Source: Ephemerocybe angulata
Lineage: Eukaryota; Basidiomycota; Agaricomycetes; Agaricales; Psathyrellaceae
Direction of reading: 5' to 3'
NCBI GenBank assembly: GCA_013368325.1
Contig: JAACJK010000058.1
Coordinates: forward strand, 682,001-746,000
Length of the DNA: 64,000 nucleotides
The notes under the pieces are model-generated. The model had not been told where the DNA came from, made no database searches, and was given only the letters and a program-made list of their open reading frames with translations. This document shows, one piece after another, positions 12,351 through 24,024 of this stretch. The position numbers and the translations under genes are program-made. Numbering within the stretch: the first letter of the stretch is position 1; each line of letters begins with the position of its first letter.

Positions 12351-12549
12351 CTAGATACAGGCGTTGATCAAGCGGCAGGCCTGAGGGTCAGCCTCGCGGG
12401 CGACGACCTCTGCTGGGGTAGCAGGGATAGGCGAAGCAGATGCCAAAGTTGCGACTGGGAAAATTATGAGATGAGAAGATTGTATCAGAGAAAGAAAACG
12501 ACGAACAGTAGAGAGCGACGACGGAGACGAGTGCCTTGGTGAATTGCAT
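12351..12549 (-). CDS. Secreted peptide precursor A, ends CRLINACI
   Basis: Two exons (12507..12549 and 12351..12454) give 48 residues. The start MQFTKALVSVVALYFATLASA is a classic signal peptide with a basic residue and a hydrophobic core. A short proline/alanine pro-region (SPIPATPAEVVAR) follows, then EADP and the end QACRLINACI. The intron falls after 14 codons plus one base, the same as in precursor D. A single Arg precedes EA-DP, two dipeptides of the kind removed by Ste13-type dipeptidyl aminopeptidase, so the mature peptide may be QACRLINACI with a possible Cys-Cys bridge. This is inferred. The gene faces away from precursor B at 14230. The 5' splice site GTTCGT is weak. Confidence 0.75.
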
Positions 12550-12655
12550 CTTGGATTGGTGGGGTGTTAAAGAGAGGTTGACTGGTGTCTTCTTTATGGT
12601 AGGAGGAAAGCGAAGATCGAACTATGAGCTGAGTTTTTCGGTTCATGGAGCCTCG

Positions 12656-12663
12656 TACTTATG
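12656..12663 (-). promoter_or_regulatory. TAT(A)-like element of precursor A
   Basis: On the minus strand this reads CATAAGTA, about 110 bp before the ATG. It corresponds to TATAAGTA in front of precursor D and TATATAAG in front of precursor B. Confidence 0.35.
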
Positions 12664-14128
12664 GGACTTTACCCAGACTGTTCGCAGGGATATTTCGCCG
12701 CCTCATAAAGAAAGGACCAAAAGGGGTGCTACAGAATCTGTATTCAGCTGTCCCATCATCCCGGGCCAGCGTCATTCCAAGCAGCAAGTCGTACCGGAAA
12801 TCGTTGTGGGCTTGAGCAATTAGTCTGGTTTAGGAGGTTCTGTGGTGAGTACTGAATGAACAAACCAGCTTGTCGGTAACCATTCACTTCACACAATTGT
12901 TCGGGCGAAGTGGCTGCGCCGCCGGTGCTTGGACTCGTCCAGAAATGGTTCATGTCGCGTCGATCATCCCTTAACTGACAAAGGCATGCCCATTTCGGGA
13001 TGTTTTAAATGATGGTGCCTCTTCAAGTCAATCCAGAGTTGAGCCAGCTTGCAGAAACAACCAAGCACCAAATGCTACCACTTTGAGAGCATACGGCTCC
13101 TAAGTTTTGAAACACAAGCGGAAGAAGGACGTCATGTGGGGGGAGCTCGTTGGACTAGCGCGAAGGCCCAGTCCATCGTTGCAAGAGGTTCTGACAGCGA
13201 CGGTCTGGTTGAAGGTATAATGTCTATAGGTAGTGTACGTGAAGATAGGGGATACGCCCTTAAGAGCGAAGCTCCTGACCACAAGCACTGGGATAAAAGT
13301 GGATGGATGTACAGTCGGAGTACAGGTGTATTAAGTCGTATACACATACAGGTTGAGTGGGAAGATCACATTATCAAATGGATATAAATCGGTCTCGGAC
13401 TGAACCCACGCGCAGGGAGCAACTGGGCTCGAACCACGAACATGGGCCAAATACGACCTGGAGCTGCCAAGCCACTCCCACAAGAATAAGGGCATGGCTC
13501 AGATGAGTTGGATCCCAGTCGGTAATTCCGACCAATCAGGGTGTTTAGAAGATTCCGAAACGTTAGTTCAGGACGTCAACATACACAGCTCTTTGGGACA
13601 CGCACTCAGGCACTCATGAAAGTAAAACGGAAGCTGAGGGTAACATCTTTTAGCACCAAAGTCTTCGAAGAGTATTCGGTGCACCCGTGCACTGTTTGCT
13701 GGTGAATCTAATCTCACTGGGCTTTCCGATTACTCGTGCAGATTCGGTATTCCTCCCAAGTGTTTCGAGGGAGTGTGTCATCCGTTATAGACTTGCTTGC
13801 CAGGTGCGCGTAGTTACCAGAAATCTGCTTGTCCCTCCCCCAAGCGGAAGTGTGTTTCTATTTAATGTGCCCCCTCGCCGCATCGTCTGCACACTGCTAT
13901 CTCAATTCTGCATTGTGGCGGTCGGTAATATAGATATAGTAATGTATCATACTCATGAGATATCCCATTAACACCTTGCAACGTAAGCAGAGCACCGGTA
14001 TACTCCTTTCCATATTTTAGCTCAGCCTTTGTCTGGAATTCAGTCGCCGCAGGAGGTCCTTTCGACGCCAATTTGCCCCTGTGTCCTGTATACGACTCAA
14101 AAGACTGCAAAGAGGCTTCCTGGTGGGC
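12664..14128. other. Spacer between divergent peptide genes
   Basis: No protein gene is seen. It presumably holds the promoters of precursors A and B. A tRNA-like stretch on the minus strand at 13415-13479 is described in the findings. Confidence 0.45.
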
Positions 14129-14136
14129 TATATAAG
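14129..14136 (+). promoter_or_regulatory. TATA box of precursor B
   Basis: TATATAAG lies about 95-100 bp before the ATG at 14230. The pyrimidine/adenine-rich leader between them looks like a basidiomycete 5' UTR. Confidence 0.5.
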
Positions 14137-14229
14137 TGAATGGGTAAACTGACATATCTCCCCAGCACCTTCAGCACAAGCGAGACTCCAAGCAGTACCA
14201 GAACCTACTACTCCAAAATCTCTATCACC

Positions 14230-14453
14230 ATGCAGTTCATCGCAACCCGCTTCGTCTCTGTCGCCACTATCTGCAGTATGTTTTGAGAAGCGACCTCTTT
14301 CTTAACAGACGCTTACCCTGGTCCCAATATGTAGTCACACTTTTTGCAGCTGTGACTGCCTCCCCACTTCCGGCACCTCACCCCTCCATTGTGGAAGTTG
14401 CAGCTCGAGACGCGATGCCGCAAGCCTGCCAAATCATGAATGCCTGCCATTAA
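14230..14453 (+). CDS. Secreted peptide precursor B, ends CQIMNACH
   Basis: Exons 14230..14275 and 14335..14453 give 54 residues. The signal peptide is MQFIATRFVSVATIC plus a hydrophobic stretch ending near AVTAS, followed by the pro-region PLPAPHPSIVEVAAR. The processing stretch is DA-MP and the end is QACQIMNACH. The intron falls after 15 codons plus one base, as in precursor C. Like its relatives it has two Cys six positions apart and no CaaX box, so it is not a standard basidiomycete mating pheromone. It is closest to precursor C (CQILNACH). The function is unknown; a secreted signal or defence peptide is possible. Confidence 0.8.
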
Positions 14454-14964
14454 ACTGAGCCTGGTACGTCTGGAGCTACGGCATATAACGCGTCTAAACT
14501 AATAGTATTAGTCAGAGTACCATTCCTGTTCTGATTGAGCGTCTCCCCTAGAGACTGGTTTATTTCATTCGCTCAGTTATAGATACTTCGGTTTCGTGAT
14601 CTCTTCCCTACATCTCTTGTATTCAGAATTGTATTGATAGACTATTTATCCAAATCTCTCCGCTTGATACCTCTCAATATATTATGTACACTTTCTCTTT
14701 TTAACCAGGCCATGTATCGTAAGCTCGCTGCCCGAGCGCAAACTGCAAGGCGCTAAGGAGCATCGATGATCGGGACCCCTGGCCCGGCACTTGCCGAGCC
14801 TTGATCGGAGTCTGCCGACCGGATAACATTGCCTTTTGCACTCTTTCCTTCTTGCTCCCATGTTCCTCCTATGTTTCTCAGAGATCGAACTTCGCATACA
14901 GATCGCAGTTACAAGTCAAAAACCTCGAAGGCCATATCGCTCGAACAGAAAGCCATCTGCCACT
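14454..14964. other. Intergenic spacer
   Basis: This AT-richer stretch just downstream of precursor B fits a 3' UTR and terminator region. I see no gene in it. Confidence 0.45.
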
Positions 14965-15531
14965 ATGAATGACTTTAGCTTGGATGGCTCGGTGACTCGT
15001 GAGGTACGGTGGAAAGGCCTGAGTCCCACTCCGTGATTGCGATATACTATGCGCCTTTGCCCAGCTCGCCGACATACCTTCTCCGCTGTTGGAAATGAAC
15101 TTCGTTGAGTTGGCCAGACTGTCTAACCCTGGAGGAGAAGAGTCTGAGTTGTACGTCGGAGCAGTGATAGGATCGTTCATGAGGTAATTATCAGCTTTGG
15201 ATTTCGCTCAGTTGATGCTGATACCGATGCATAGGGATGCAGGGGAGATTCGGGTTGCCGGAAGGACCAATCCTCGATGCAATCTTCTGGAAATGCAAAG
15301 GACATGCACCAGTGGTCGTCCTTCGGGCCCATACCCTGCCCTTCGATCAGCGAGTATCGTCCGAGCAAGTTATTCGCTAAACGCTAGTGGTGAAATCTCG
15401 CCTCCTCTCTCGGTTATCAGCGCGACCTCGAGCTTGAACAGCCGTTGTTATACCCTCTTCTGTGCTACGCTCATTCGTACGAGAAGATAGGCCGCGCGAC
15501 TTCGGCTTCTGCAGTTCTGAGGCTGGGATAG
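14965..15531 (+). CDS. Unrecognised spliced gene, possibly decayed
   Basis: Protein-like pieces with good splice sites line up. Exon 14965..15003 (MNDFSLDGSVTRE) and exon 15065..15183 (LADIPSPLLEMNFVELARLS to VGAVIGSFMR) join in phase. Then come exon ~15237..15368 (GLPEGPILDAIFWKCKGH, APVVVLRAHTLPFDQRVSS) and exon 15421..15531 (RDLELEQPLLYPLLCYAHSY to AVLRLG, stop). The last intron contains a GCTAAAC branch site. The join between exons 2 and 3 is out of phase by one base with every acceptor I tried, so there is either a frameshift or an unseen small exon. A further protein-like stretch (AHAAWAEERMLLVKCLGAHV) ends at a donor site at 15697. I recognise no family. Confidence 0.4.
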
Positions 15532-17393
15532 AAGGCGATCGTGATGTGGGGCATTGACCCTCCTGGTAGGAACTAACGTTCATTTGGCGATCATTTCGGT
15601 GTACTGCCTTGACCCTAGCTCGAGTGCCCATGCTGCTTGGGCTGAGGAAAGGATGCTACTCGTCAAATGCCTGGGGGCGCATGTTCCCGACTCTGCGGTA
15701 TGCTGTGCACCATAACTAAGCACTCGAACGATCAACTATCGGGAGGTCGAGCATCTAGACCCAAGATGATTGGGCATACCAAGAGATCTGTGCGGGGTAT
15801 TCAGGCTTTCCGGGTCGTGATTACCTGAGAAACATTGACATCTTTTGCCAGACCAGTTCCCAGGTGTCGTCATCGACATGTGCTCAAGCAAAGAACAAAG
15901 AACCGTATCTCAAGCAGACCCAATCCTTTCTACCATCAGATTTATCTACCAGTCCGAAGATTCCCTTCCAGGTCAATAGATAAGGTACGTGATCAGGGTA
16001 CTATCTAGAGGCAGAAAACAGCTTATGCTACTAAGCAGAGGTGCATCCCGCGATAGTGTCGAGACTAAATCTAAAACCCAGCTTCCATCCGTGAGGCTGA
16101 CCAGTTCCTCTTCACCCTTCCAGGATCCTTAAAGCCCTACCGCCTTCCTCCCCCGTAAAGATGGCTGATGGCACATGGGCGCCATCATAGTATATGGAAA
16201 GTCCTGAGCATTTCACGTACGTACAGCCTACCACAGGGCGTCTGCGGGGTTCCTTTTTGGTACCACTACGCTGGTCCGTGACGCGCCCAGTGGACACTCA
16301 CCTCCTTGCATCGCGATTGGCAATTGACAGTGATTAGGTGTGGAATTAATCAAGTTCGTCATGGAGGCAGTCTGGATACTGTGATCTCGAGTTGGCGCCA
16401 CTGTGAGTAGCTTACATATCTGTCTATTAGAGCTTACCCAAAGAGACGATATGGATAGGTGAAAAATGTTACAGATATATGTCGCAATCTAAATCTTTCC
16501 AGTCCATTTTCGCTCTCAGGGACGAGGAGCTTATGTGCGATCAAAAGGGAGAGGGGCGCGTATCATCTGCGCCGGACGTTGCTCCTCAGGAATCAGACGC
16601 TTCGGGCACTAAGCTATCTTCCAGAATCCCAGGCCGTCCGTCGCTTTTGCGCCGCAGATCATTGGATTTGGCTTCGCTGGTGCCTTTTCGTCCTACTTCG
16701 TTTCCACTGGTAATGAGGCCTATTCCACGCCAGTTTAAACGCTACAGTTGTCACAGATATGCGCAAGATCCGCGGTTCAGAATCAGTGCTGGACGCTGGG
16801 TAGAAGTAGTGTCGGGCAGATCGGCGACCTGTGACGGGTACTCCCTTATGTCGCCTCCGTGCCCGTTTCCGATGCGGGGGTTCGAGGGTGCGTTGCCCTC
16901 AGCACGACCTGACCGGAAGCTGACCGAAATATCCTTGCACATAGGCACCCCCATTGACCTTTCGTGGCTATTACAGCATTTCATTTGAGCTATACCCCTT
17001 TTGACGCTTCGGGCAAGGAAATTGAATACCTATCGAGGAAAGAGAATAAGCTCGAGCATGCCGGCGAACGCCGGCTCCTGGAGCATGAGGACCGTCTTCT
17101 CGCCTTCTTAAAGATTCGAGCTCGGGATGTTCTAGTTCTGCCGGGTGTCGGACTGTCAAGGCTACCCTCAAATACAAGCCAGGTCGTCTTTAACGTTCTT
17201 TTTTCTCCCAATCTCTCAATCTTGCTACGACCTCCGCAGTTGTCGTACCTCTGTCCCCTCCCCCCACCGGTCTACTCCTCGGCTCGCACGGAAGGCGCTG
17301 GTTATAAGGTGGCGAATCCCCCTGCGACCACCTCGAGGCTTTTATACAACACAACTTTGTGCGTTCCGAGCACTGCACATCTCCACCATCACC
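15532..17393. other. Intergenic region with weak coding hints
   Basis: The stretch 15608-15697 reads as protein and ends at a splice donor, so the preceding gene may extend into it. A 169-codon open frame at 16479-16988 is Ser/Pro/Arg rich without partners. The rest shows nothing supportable. A TATA-like TTTATACA at about 17340 precedes the amidase start. Confidence 0.4.
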
Positions 17394-19633
17394 ATGCTCT
17401 TCTCGCTTTCGGCGTCTACTCATCAGCTTGCATGGTGAGCTCGTGTTGATTCCCTTATGATAACCGACGCCTTCTTCTAACGAAATGCACGAACTCTCCA
17501 GTAAGCAGAAGCAGAATGAGCGCCAAGCGCTTATCGACTCCCTGCCTGCCGCGTACTCAGCCCCACTGTCGCTACAAGAACAGAAGATCCACGCTCTTTC
17601 GATCCCTCAAATCGTTTCACAGTGCGATTCGGGGTCCCTTTCCCCCTCCACTATCCTCTCAGCGTATGCGAAGAAGTCTCTACGGTCGCACAAGGCGACC
17701 AACTGCCTCTCCGATGTTATGTTCGGCCAGGCTCTGGCTTCGTCTTCTGTGGGGGGCTGGGGTCCAGGCTTCGACGGTTCTGATGCCAGCAGTACAGACA
17801 CCATTCGAGATCGGTCGCTGCTGGGAGTACCCGTGAGCATTAAAGGTAAGCTTGCCTTGTTATCTGGCCTTCTCAGCGTTAACGTCAAGACTTTTCAACT
17901 CAGACACTGTCAACGTCGTTGGGCACGACACCACCATCGGTTATTCAAGCAACGTCGGCAAACCAGCAACGACCTCCGCATCCATCGTTCGCCTATTGCA
18001 GGACGCAGGTGCCATCGTCCACGCGAAAACCACTGTGCCGATCGGCCTGCTCTCCATCGAAACCATTTCGGATGTCTTTGGTACGACACGAAACCCTCAT
18101 AACCTCGACTTCACGCCAGGAGGCTCGTCTGGGGGCGGAGCCGCACTGCTCGCTTCAGGAGGCAGTAAAATTGAGATCGGAAGCGATATTGGTGGTTCCG
18201 TTCGCATCCCAGCCCACTTCTGCGGCATTTACAGCCTCAAAGGGAGTGCCGGGCGATTCCCATCATGGGGGTGCGCTACTTCCATGAAGGGCTTAGAGGG
18301 TATCCCAATCGTCAGTGCTCCTATGGCATCCACCCTCGACGACCTCTCCGAGTTCTGGAAACGCGTTGTCCTATCCGAACCATGGCAGTATGATCACACG
18401 GTAAGCAATGTCTTCTATCTGTGAGGCGTCGAATGTGGGGTCGGAGTCTCATCAACGCCTATTCCTCATCTCCGTTTGTTAGTGCGTTCCCCTTCCCTGG
18501 CGATCTCTCAATTTGCAAGATGAAGGAAGGAAGTTGAAGTGGGGCATCATGTGGGACGATGGTATGAAAGTTTCCCTTGGCATATGTCGGCATGCGTGCT
18601 GAAGCCGATTTACACTTGCGCAGGAAGCATTCCTCCGACCCCGGCCTGTCGAAGAGCGCTCAGTACTGTTGCAGCCGCTCTTCGGAAGCAGGGGCACGAA
18701 GTTGTAGATTTGTGCGTCCTTCCCCTCTCCACCCTCTGTCGATCTTAGGAGTGCTAACTATATATGATTGGGGCTGAGAATAGCCACCCTCCCGATGTTG
18801 TCGCAGGTCTGCAAACAGGATACAAACTCCTCCTCGCTGATGGAGGTACGTGCCTCGAGCCGTGATACATCCATCACATAGCCTACCTCGCCACCGTCAC
18901 AGAAAGCACGCACTGACTTGAAGCCAATCTTATCACGTTCGTACAGGTCACCAAGTTGCCAGCCCGCTGCAGTCTGGGGAAAGCTTAGTCGGCCCGGCTG
19001 TCGGGCTGCTCGCCCTTTTCAACCTCCCGCGCATCGTCAAGAAGGTGCTGGCGTTCTTCACGAGACGGAGCGATCCGTTCACGGCTGGGCTTTACGAGAC
19101 GATGCATCCAAGGACGCTTTTGGAGGATAGGGAGGCGATCGTTGAGCGGGATGAGTACCGAGCGCGGTGGCATGAGAAGTGGATCAGCGAGGGGTTGGAT
19201 TTCGTGCTAACGGTCCCGCATCCTTTGCCTGCCATCGAGCATGGTGCCTCGGAGAAGGCTACCCTGATGAGTGTCGGGTATACGTTCTTGTTCAGTTTGG
19301 TAAGCGTCGTCGTCCATCTCCTCGTTATCCAGCGTTAATGGCTCCCCGTAGCTCGATTATACAGCTGGGGTGTTCCCAGTTACCAAAGTTGACAAGGACG
19401 TCGACGCACTTCCTGCTGACTTCGAATCCACTGCTGAGTTCAAGTCCCTGAATTCCGTGGCGAAAGGGGCGTACTCGGTGTATGACGCGCAGAAGATGCA
19501 TGGCCTTCCGCTCGGTGTCCAGATTGTCGGTCGGAGAATGGAGGAAGAGAAGGTTCTTGAGGGTATGAAAGTCGCTGTAGCGGCTTTGAAGGAGCACGGC
19601 CTTTCGCCAGATATTGGTGTTATAGACTTCTGA
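17394..19633 (+). CDS. Amidase (acetamidase/FAAH-type amidase signature family)
   Basis: Eight exons: 17394..17434, 17502..17845, 17904..18400, 18483..18561, 18624..18711, 18784..18845, 18947..19299 and 19352..19633, in phase throughout, giving 581 residues. The amidase signature is complete. VSIKD supplies the catalytic Lys128, GGSSGGGAALLASGG the cis-Ser203 and GSDIGGSVRIPA the nucleophile Ser227. The spacings of 75 and 24 residues equal those of mammalian FAAH. Such fungal enzymes hydrolyse primary or fatty amides and many help in nitrogen use, like the Aspergillus acetamidase, but the true substrate is open. The C-terminal MHGLPLGVQIVGRRMEEEK block is also typical. No secretion signal is obvious, so it is probably cytosolic. 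The start at 17394 is chosen because its 41-nt first exon splices in phase and the family has a similar short lead. Confidence 0.93.
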
Positions 19634-20893
19634 TTGCTCGGGACTCCTCCCATCGACCTTTTCTCGCCTTGGACTGTACACTACTCTCGTTGCTTGTCCC
19701 TCCTTTGATTCCTTGCTTTATTCTCCTGTCCTTTCTTCGTCTCCTCTGACCCGTGAAGAACCAGTATGTCCAAGTTGTTTAATACCTAATAGTGTCTGTT
19801 CCCCTTCATCCCTTCTCTCGGTTCTACGTTGTCACCTGCGCACCCACTCGCTCCTTCTCTGCGATAGTCGTTTTTTCCTCCTCCCTGCTTTAAACCCTGT
19901 TATATCCTCATCCAGCCTGCAGCTTTACTTGCCCTGACGCTCCTTTGTACCGCGCCTTGCCTTGAACGCACCCTATGTTTTATTCATTACTTATTCGCCC
20001 CCTTCCACTCTCATTTGCTTGCCCCGTTTAAACGTCTTCAGGCCTCAGACTCTCGTTGTACTACCATCAGACTAGCTAGCAATACGTATACTACCTACTC
20101 AAATTTAACGAATGCCCATAGCTTTGCTTATTTCCAGTCCCATTCTCGTGCACCTGACTTTACTACGAGGATGGATTCTCCACGGACTTGGCCAGCGAGC
20201 GCCGGAAACCCTCTTCGTCTCCCTAGAGATGCTTGCCACAGAGTTCAAACCCAATTCCCAAGGAAACCATTATGCCACCCACAGGACGACGACAGCATAG
20301 CTTGAGCTCGAGCATATTCCTGAGTGAAGCTTACTCGCCGGTGTCACAATACACAACGCATTGACGACGTTAGGTCAGGTCAGGTTCTCCTCGTAGCTTC
20401 ATCGCACAGCTGGAGACGGGTTCTTTCTGGCGATAGTATTTGGAAGTCAGAATTTCGTTGAAGAGTCTAACGTGACTGGACGTAGACGTGGATAATGAAC
20501 GTACTCTGAAGAAAGAAGGTCCTTCAAACCGTGATTCACGCTTCCCCGCCAACCGAACACCTCGCGCATGTGCCCTTCTTTTCGACACTTCCTTCCAGCC
20601 TCCGTTGTTCCACAAACAACGCACACTAACGGTGACCAAAAGGGCTGACTCATGAGATGGATGAGAGGGCGGCTAGATCTCCCTGTGACCCAAATGCACC
20701 CATCTGAATCGCATTCACTAGATCCTTGACTCGTGTTGGGACTTACAGTCATACCCGCTAGCCAGCCGCTGTGGAAAAAGGATCTGGGTCCTGGATCCTA
20801 GCCCGTTGACGTCGATTCGACTCGACTGGGTAGATAGATAGATCTAGCTTTTAGACTTTTTAGTCGCAGATGAAGGCGAAAGCAGTGTGAAAG
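19634..20893. other. Intergenic region, pyrimidine-rich
   Basis: The plus strand from 19660 to 20010 is strongly CT-rich, which suits the amidase 3' end. No spliced gene is visible up to the stop codon of the minus-strand gene at 20894. Confidence 0.45.
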
Positions 20894-21297
20894 TCAGCAA
20901 CCGTTCTTGACGTCGACAGGGGTACGCTTGCCGATCGACTGTACTTCATTCATAGTCCAGGATTCGGAAACAAGCTCTCGAATCCCTCCTTCGTCAACGA
21001 GAACTGGATACCAGAAATCGGCTACCCGGGGAGCATGTTCTTGATACCATTCACCCAACCACCTACTTCTCCGAGTCATTCTCGTTGGAATCAAGGAAAG
21101 GAAGGAAGTCAGAGACAGAGAGAGATCTGACGCTTGAGCCTGCATCGCGATGTCGATTGCCATGTGTCGGGCGAGGATCATATCGATAGTGGTTCTGAGG
21201 CAGGCAGCCTTAGATGATCCGCCTTTGGAGTTTCTGCCGCGATCCACCGCGACGGGAATGGATGCTGACGCCCAGTCAAAACCGACGCTGAGCCGGT
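20894..21297 (-). CDS. 3' part of an unrecognised minus-strand gene
   Basis: Two exons fit well: 21132..21297, behind a strong acceptor (TTTTCTTTTCAG), and 20894..21062 with a stop. They read SVGFDWASASIPVAVDRG, IDMILARHMAIDIAMQAQA and WLGEWYQEHAPRVADFWYPV, then end KRTPVDVKNGC. The GTCAGA...GTAG intron joins them in phase. Upstream exons could not be fixed; a 38-nt candidate at 21370-21407 does not match the phase. The region upstream overlaps the proposed start of the plus-strand gene, so one of the two 5' ends must be wrong. I recognise no family. Confidence 0.45.
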
Positions 21298-21432
21298 CTG
21301 AAAAGAAAATGCCATGTAATGAGTACTCATGAAAACATACGATATGTACTGAATACTGCTGAGACTTACATATATTTTATGAGAAGACTCACTACCACTG
21401 AAAATACCTGTAAATCGCAGACAGACTCAGGA

Positions 21433-23893
21433 ATGGTCAGTATTTGGCAGTGTGTGATTCAGATGTCGATGAACGCGCAGCTGAGTTTGAATTACACCGC
21501 TGGCGCGACGCGACGCGACGTTGTGCTGTGTCTCCCATCCGCTGGGCTGCCTCCACCCCTCCACTTGTTCTACTGCTGCAAACAGCTGATGCCCGAGTAC
21601 AGAGAGGTAACGGCACACTATGTGCATGTACAGCTGTGTCTCGAGAAACTACAAGAGACAAACTCGACCACCGTTCTCGATATTTGGGCAGACCCTTCGT
21701 TGAAAGCCCATGAAGCCGATTTGAGCCCAACGAAATGCGTCATTCGCCTGACTCGGTCCATGAACGTCACCAGGGGGTCAAAAAGCAGCAAAGTCTCGCT
21801 CTTCCCGCAGATTCTTCCCCACGACAAACCCATTTCGTCGCTGGCATTCCGGGATGTGTCTATGACACCCAGAGCAGTGCGGCTTGACTTTACTGTCATG
21901 CATCTCCAGGTAAGTGGCAGAAATAGACTGGTATTTACCTTTGACTAATACTACAACATTTAGCTCGCATTCCTAACGCACACTTCCGTGCAGTTCTTCT
22001 CCCAAAATCTGTGGGATGAAGTTAAGGCCACAAGTCAAGAGGTACGTGTTCTCGATTGGCCCGTTGACGTGTGGGGTATGCTAATGTTGTCTTAGAAGCG
22101 TAAATTTCGTGTTGGAATGGCCTTTGAGTTCAAGACACATGTCCTGGCGTTCGTCAGTCTCGATAATCTGTTCCAGGTGCGTTGTAAACTGCTTTTTTCC
22201 GAATTCCTCCCTCACATCGGCGTACTACATAGCCATTCTGGGCGTTACGAGCTATCGATCTTCCAGAGGGCCACATTGATGCGTACAAGGACCTCCGGGG
22301 GTTTCTGTTCAGTCTCGTTAGGTGGATGGAGAACCGCCGGAAGCGAAACAGGCTTGGACTCGCAACGGAAATCATAAGGAAGGGTGAGAAAGGCAAGAAC
22401 GTCTTTGGCGGTGTTGGCAAGTACACCGTCCTGGAACTCTTTTTCATGGGAGGTCTATCACCATTCTTAACAGAGCAGGACGTATTTGATGATCCATCTC
22501 GGACCGCCCGTTTTATCCTTGCTCTCTGGTGTTATCAGCACCATTCTGTTACAAAGATTGCGTATGTTCTCTCGCTATTACGCCATATTGTCTACTAACC
22601 TTTTTTGCAGTGGCCTACTTCGACCATGCATGGTCGACTTGGTGGTGGCACCGTCGAAACTACAGCGTGAATCCTTCTATCAGAGGTGGATACATATATA
22701 CACCTGTGATAAGATCAAGGTTCCATTGCGTATGTTCGAGCAATTGACGGATATCGAGGTGCGTACATGGCACAGTATGGCCGTCTTTGCTTTTTCTGAT
22801 GAATCATGCATTTCAGGCAGCGCTAAAGGATAGTGCGAAGGAACTGTTCGATCCTTTCGAGCCTACGTTCATCAAGGAAGTCTGGGATGTCTTAAAGGAT
22901 GGTGGTGATCTTCCGCTTTCGACTACCGTAACTCTAGAAGCGCTTGCGAATTTGGCGTTTGGAAAGGACAAGTGGGTGACTTTGGGAGGGCGGGCGACAG
23001 ATGGGTCAGATCAACTGACGTCGTACTTCCGAAAGCGAGGTATGCACTTCTCTCCTTCCCCCCATAGCTAATCTGATGACCGACTCTGCGATGTAGGGCT
23101 ACTCGTTGAAACACCCACTACGATCAACGTTAGCAAATTGGAATCCCTTGTCGCTCCTGATCCCCATCGTCAGTGGAAGGTTCGAACAATCTACGCGCAC
23201 AAGAGCCCTGTCGGGTCGGTCTCAACGTTCTGGTCCATTGTCCCTATGTTCCCCAATCGGTTTTCGAAACCAAAGTTCGGCAAGTCTCGGAGGCAGGTGC
23301 TCTTTGGATGGATAGTCTCGCATTTTCTAATCAATCTCCTTTTCAGATATGAGAACTTCTACCGAGCATCGAAGCATGATCGAGAGCGCGAGCTCTACAA
23401 GTACATTATCTGGAAGACTCGAAAAGTCGGTATTGGGCCCCTGGAGTACCGAGGCCATGCGGTCAGTGCATTGACCAAACACCGCAAACGAATGTATGTT
23501 TCTTTCAATCTTTCTTCTACCTGTGACTAACAGATTCCTAGCGTATCTGCTGTCGAGACCGAGCGTGAGGTGATTCTGGCTGCTTACAATGCTCAGAGCA
23601 AGAAGCAAAGGTCGGAAACCTTGACCTTGATGCGCTCTTCCCCACTTTCAACGCCACTTCGAAAATCGATGCCTGGGCTCACTTTTTCTTCGTCTCCTGC
23701 ACGCTCGTCTTCACCCATTCTTCTCACTCCAAGCCGCGGCCCTCCTCCAGCAAAGAAGCGCAAGTACACCACTTGTGATATGACTTTGGGTGAAAACGAT
23801 CATCCTCTTACCCCAGCTCGGAAACGGTCTACACGGAATCCAAAGCCCTTTGTTCCTGTAAAGCGGGCATATCGACGCCGGGCAGTCATTTAG
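21433..23893 (+). CDS. Unrecognised protein with basic, NLS-like tail
   Basis: Exons 21433..21909, 21964..22041, 22096..22176, 22269..22561, 22611..22758, 22817..23039, 23097..23493 and 23542..23893 join in phase to about 682 residues. A possible extra intron at 23299-23348 is not used because removing it would break the frame. The start is uncertain; 21319 is an in-frame alternative. The middle contains RWMENRRKRNRLGLATE and GGVGKYTVLELFFMGGLSP and a long helical part. The C-terminus is Ser/Pro rich with PPPAKKRKYTT and PARKRSTRN, which suggests a nuclear protein. I recognise no family. It ends 131 bp from the convergent transposase gene and might be part of, or captured by, that element, but nothing proves this. 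Confidence 0.65.
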
Positions 23894-24024
23894 TTTAATT
23901 AGTATTTTCATTATCTCTCTCTGATCTCGACTTGCAGTCATGTACGTGTATATCATTTCAATTGAATCGGAAAGAGGAACAAGGATTTCGAGCTACGAGC
24001 TACTGCTACAAGTTACAAGTTACG

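Noticed and set aside
12351..14453. Peptide genes as lipopeptide mating pheromones
   Set aside because: The ends (NACI, NACH) place Cys second from the end, not fourth, so no CaaX prenylation box exists, and pheromone precursors of this phylum lack signal peptides.
16479..16988. 169-codon plus-strand frame
   Set aside because: Possible, but Ser/Pro/Arg rich with no domain and no splice links; kept only as a weak hint in the intergenic entry.
23299..23348. Apparent 50-bp intron (GTGCTC...TTTCAG) in the gene at 21433
   Set aside because: Removing it brings an immediate stop, while reading through keeps a sensible frame.
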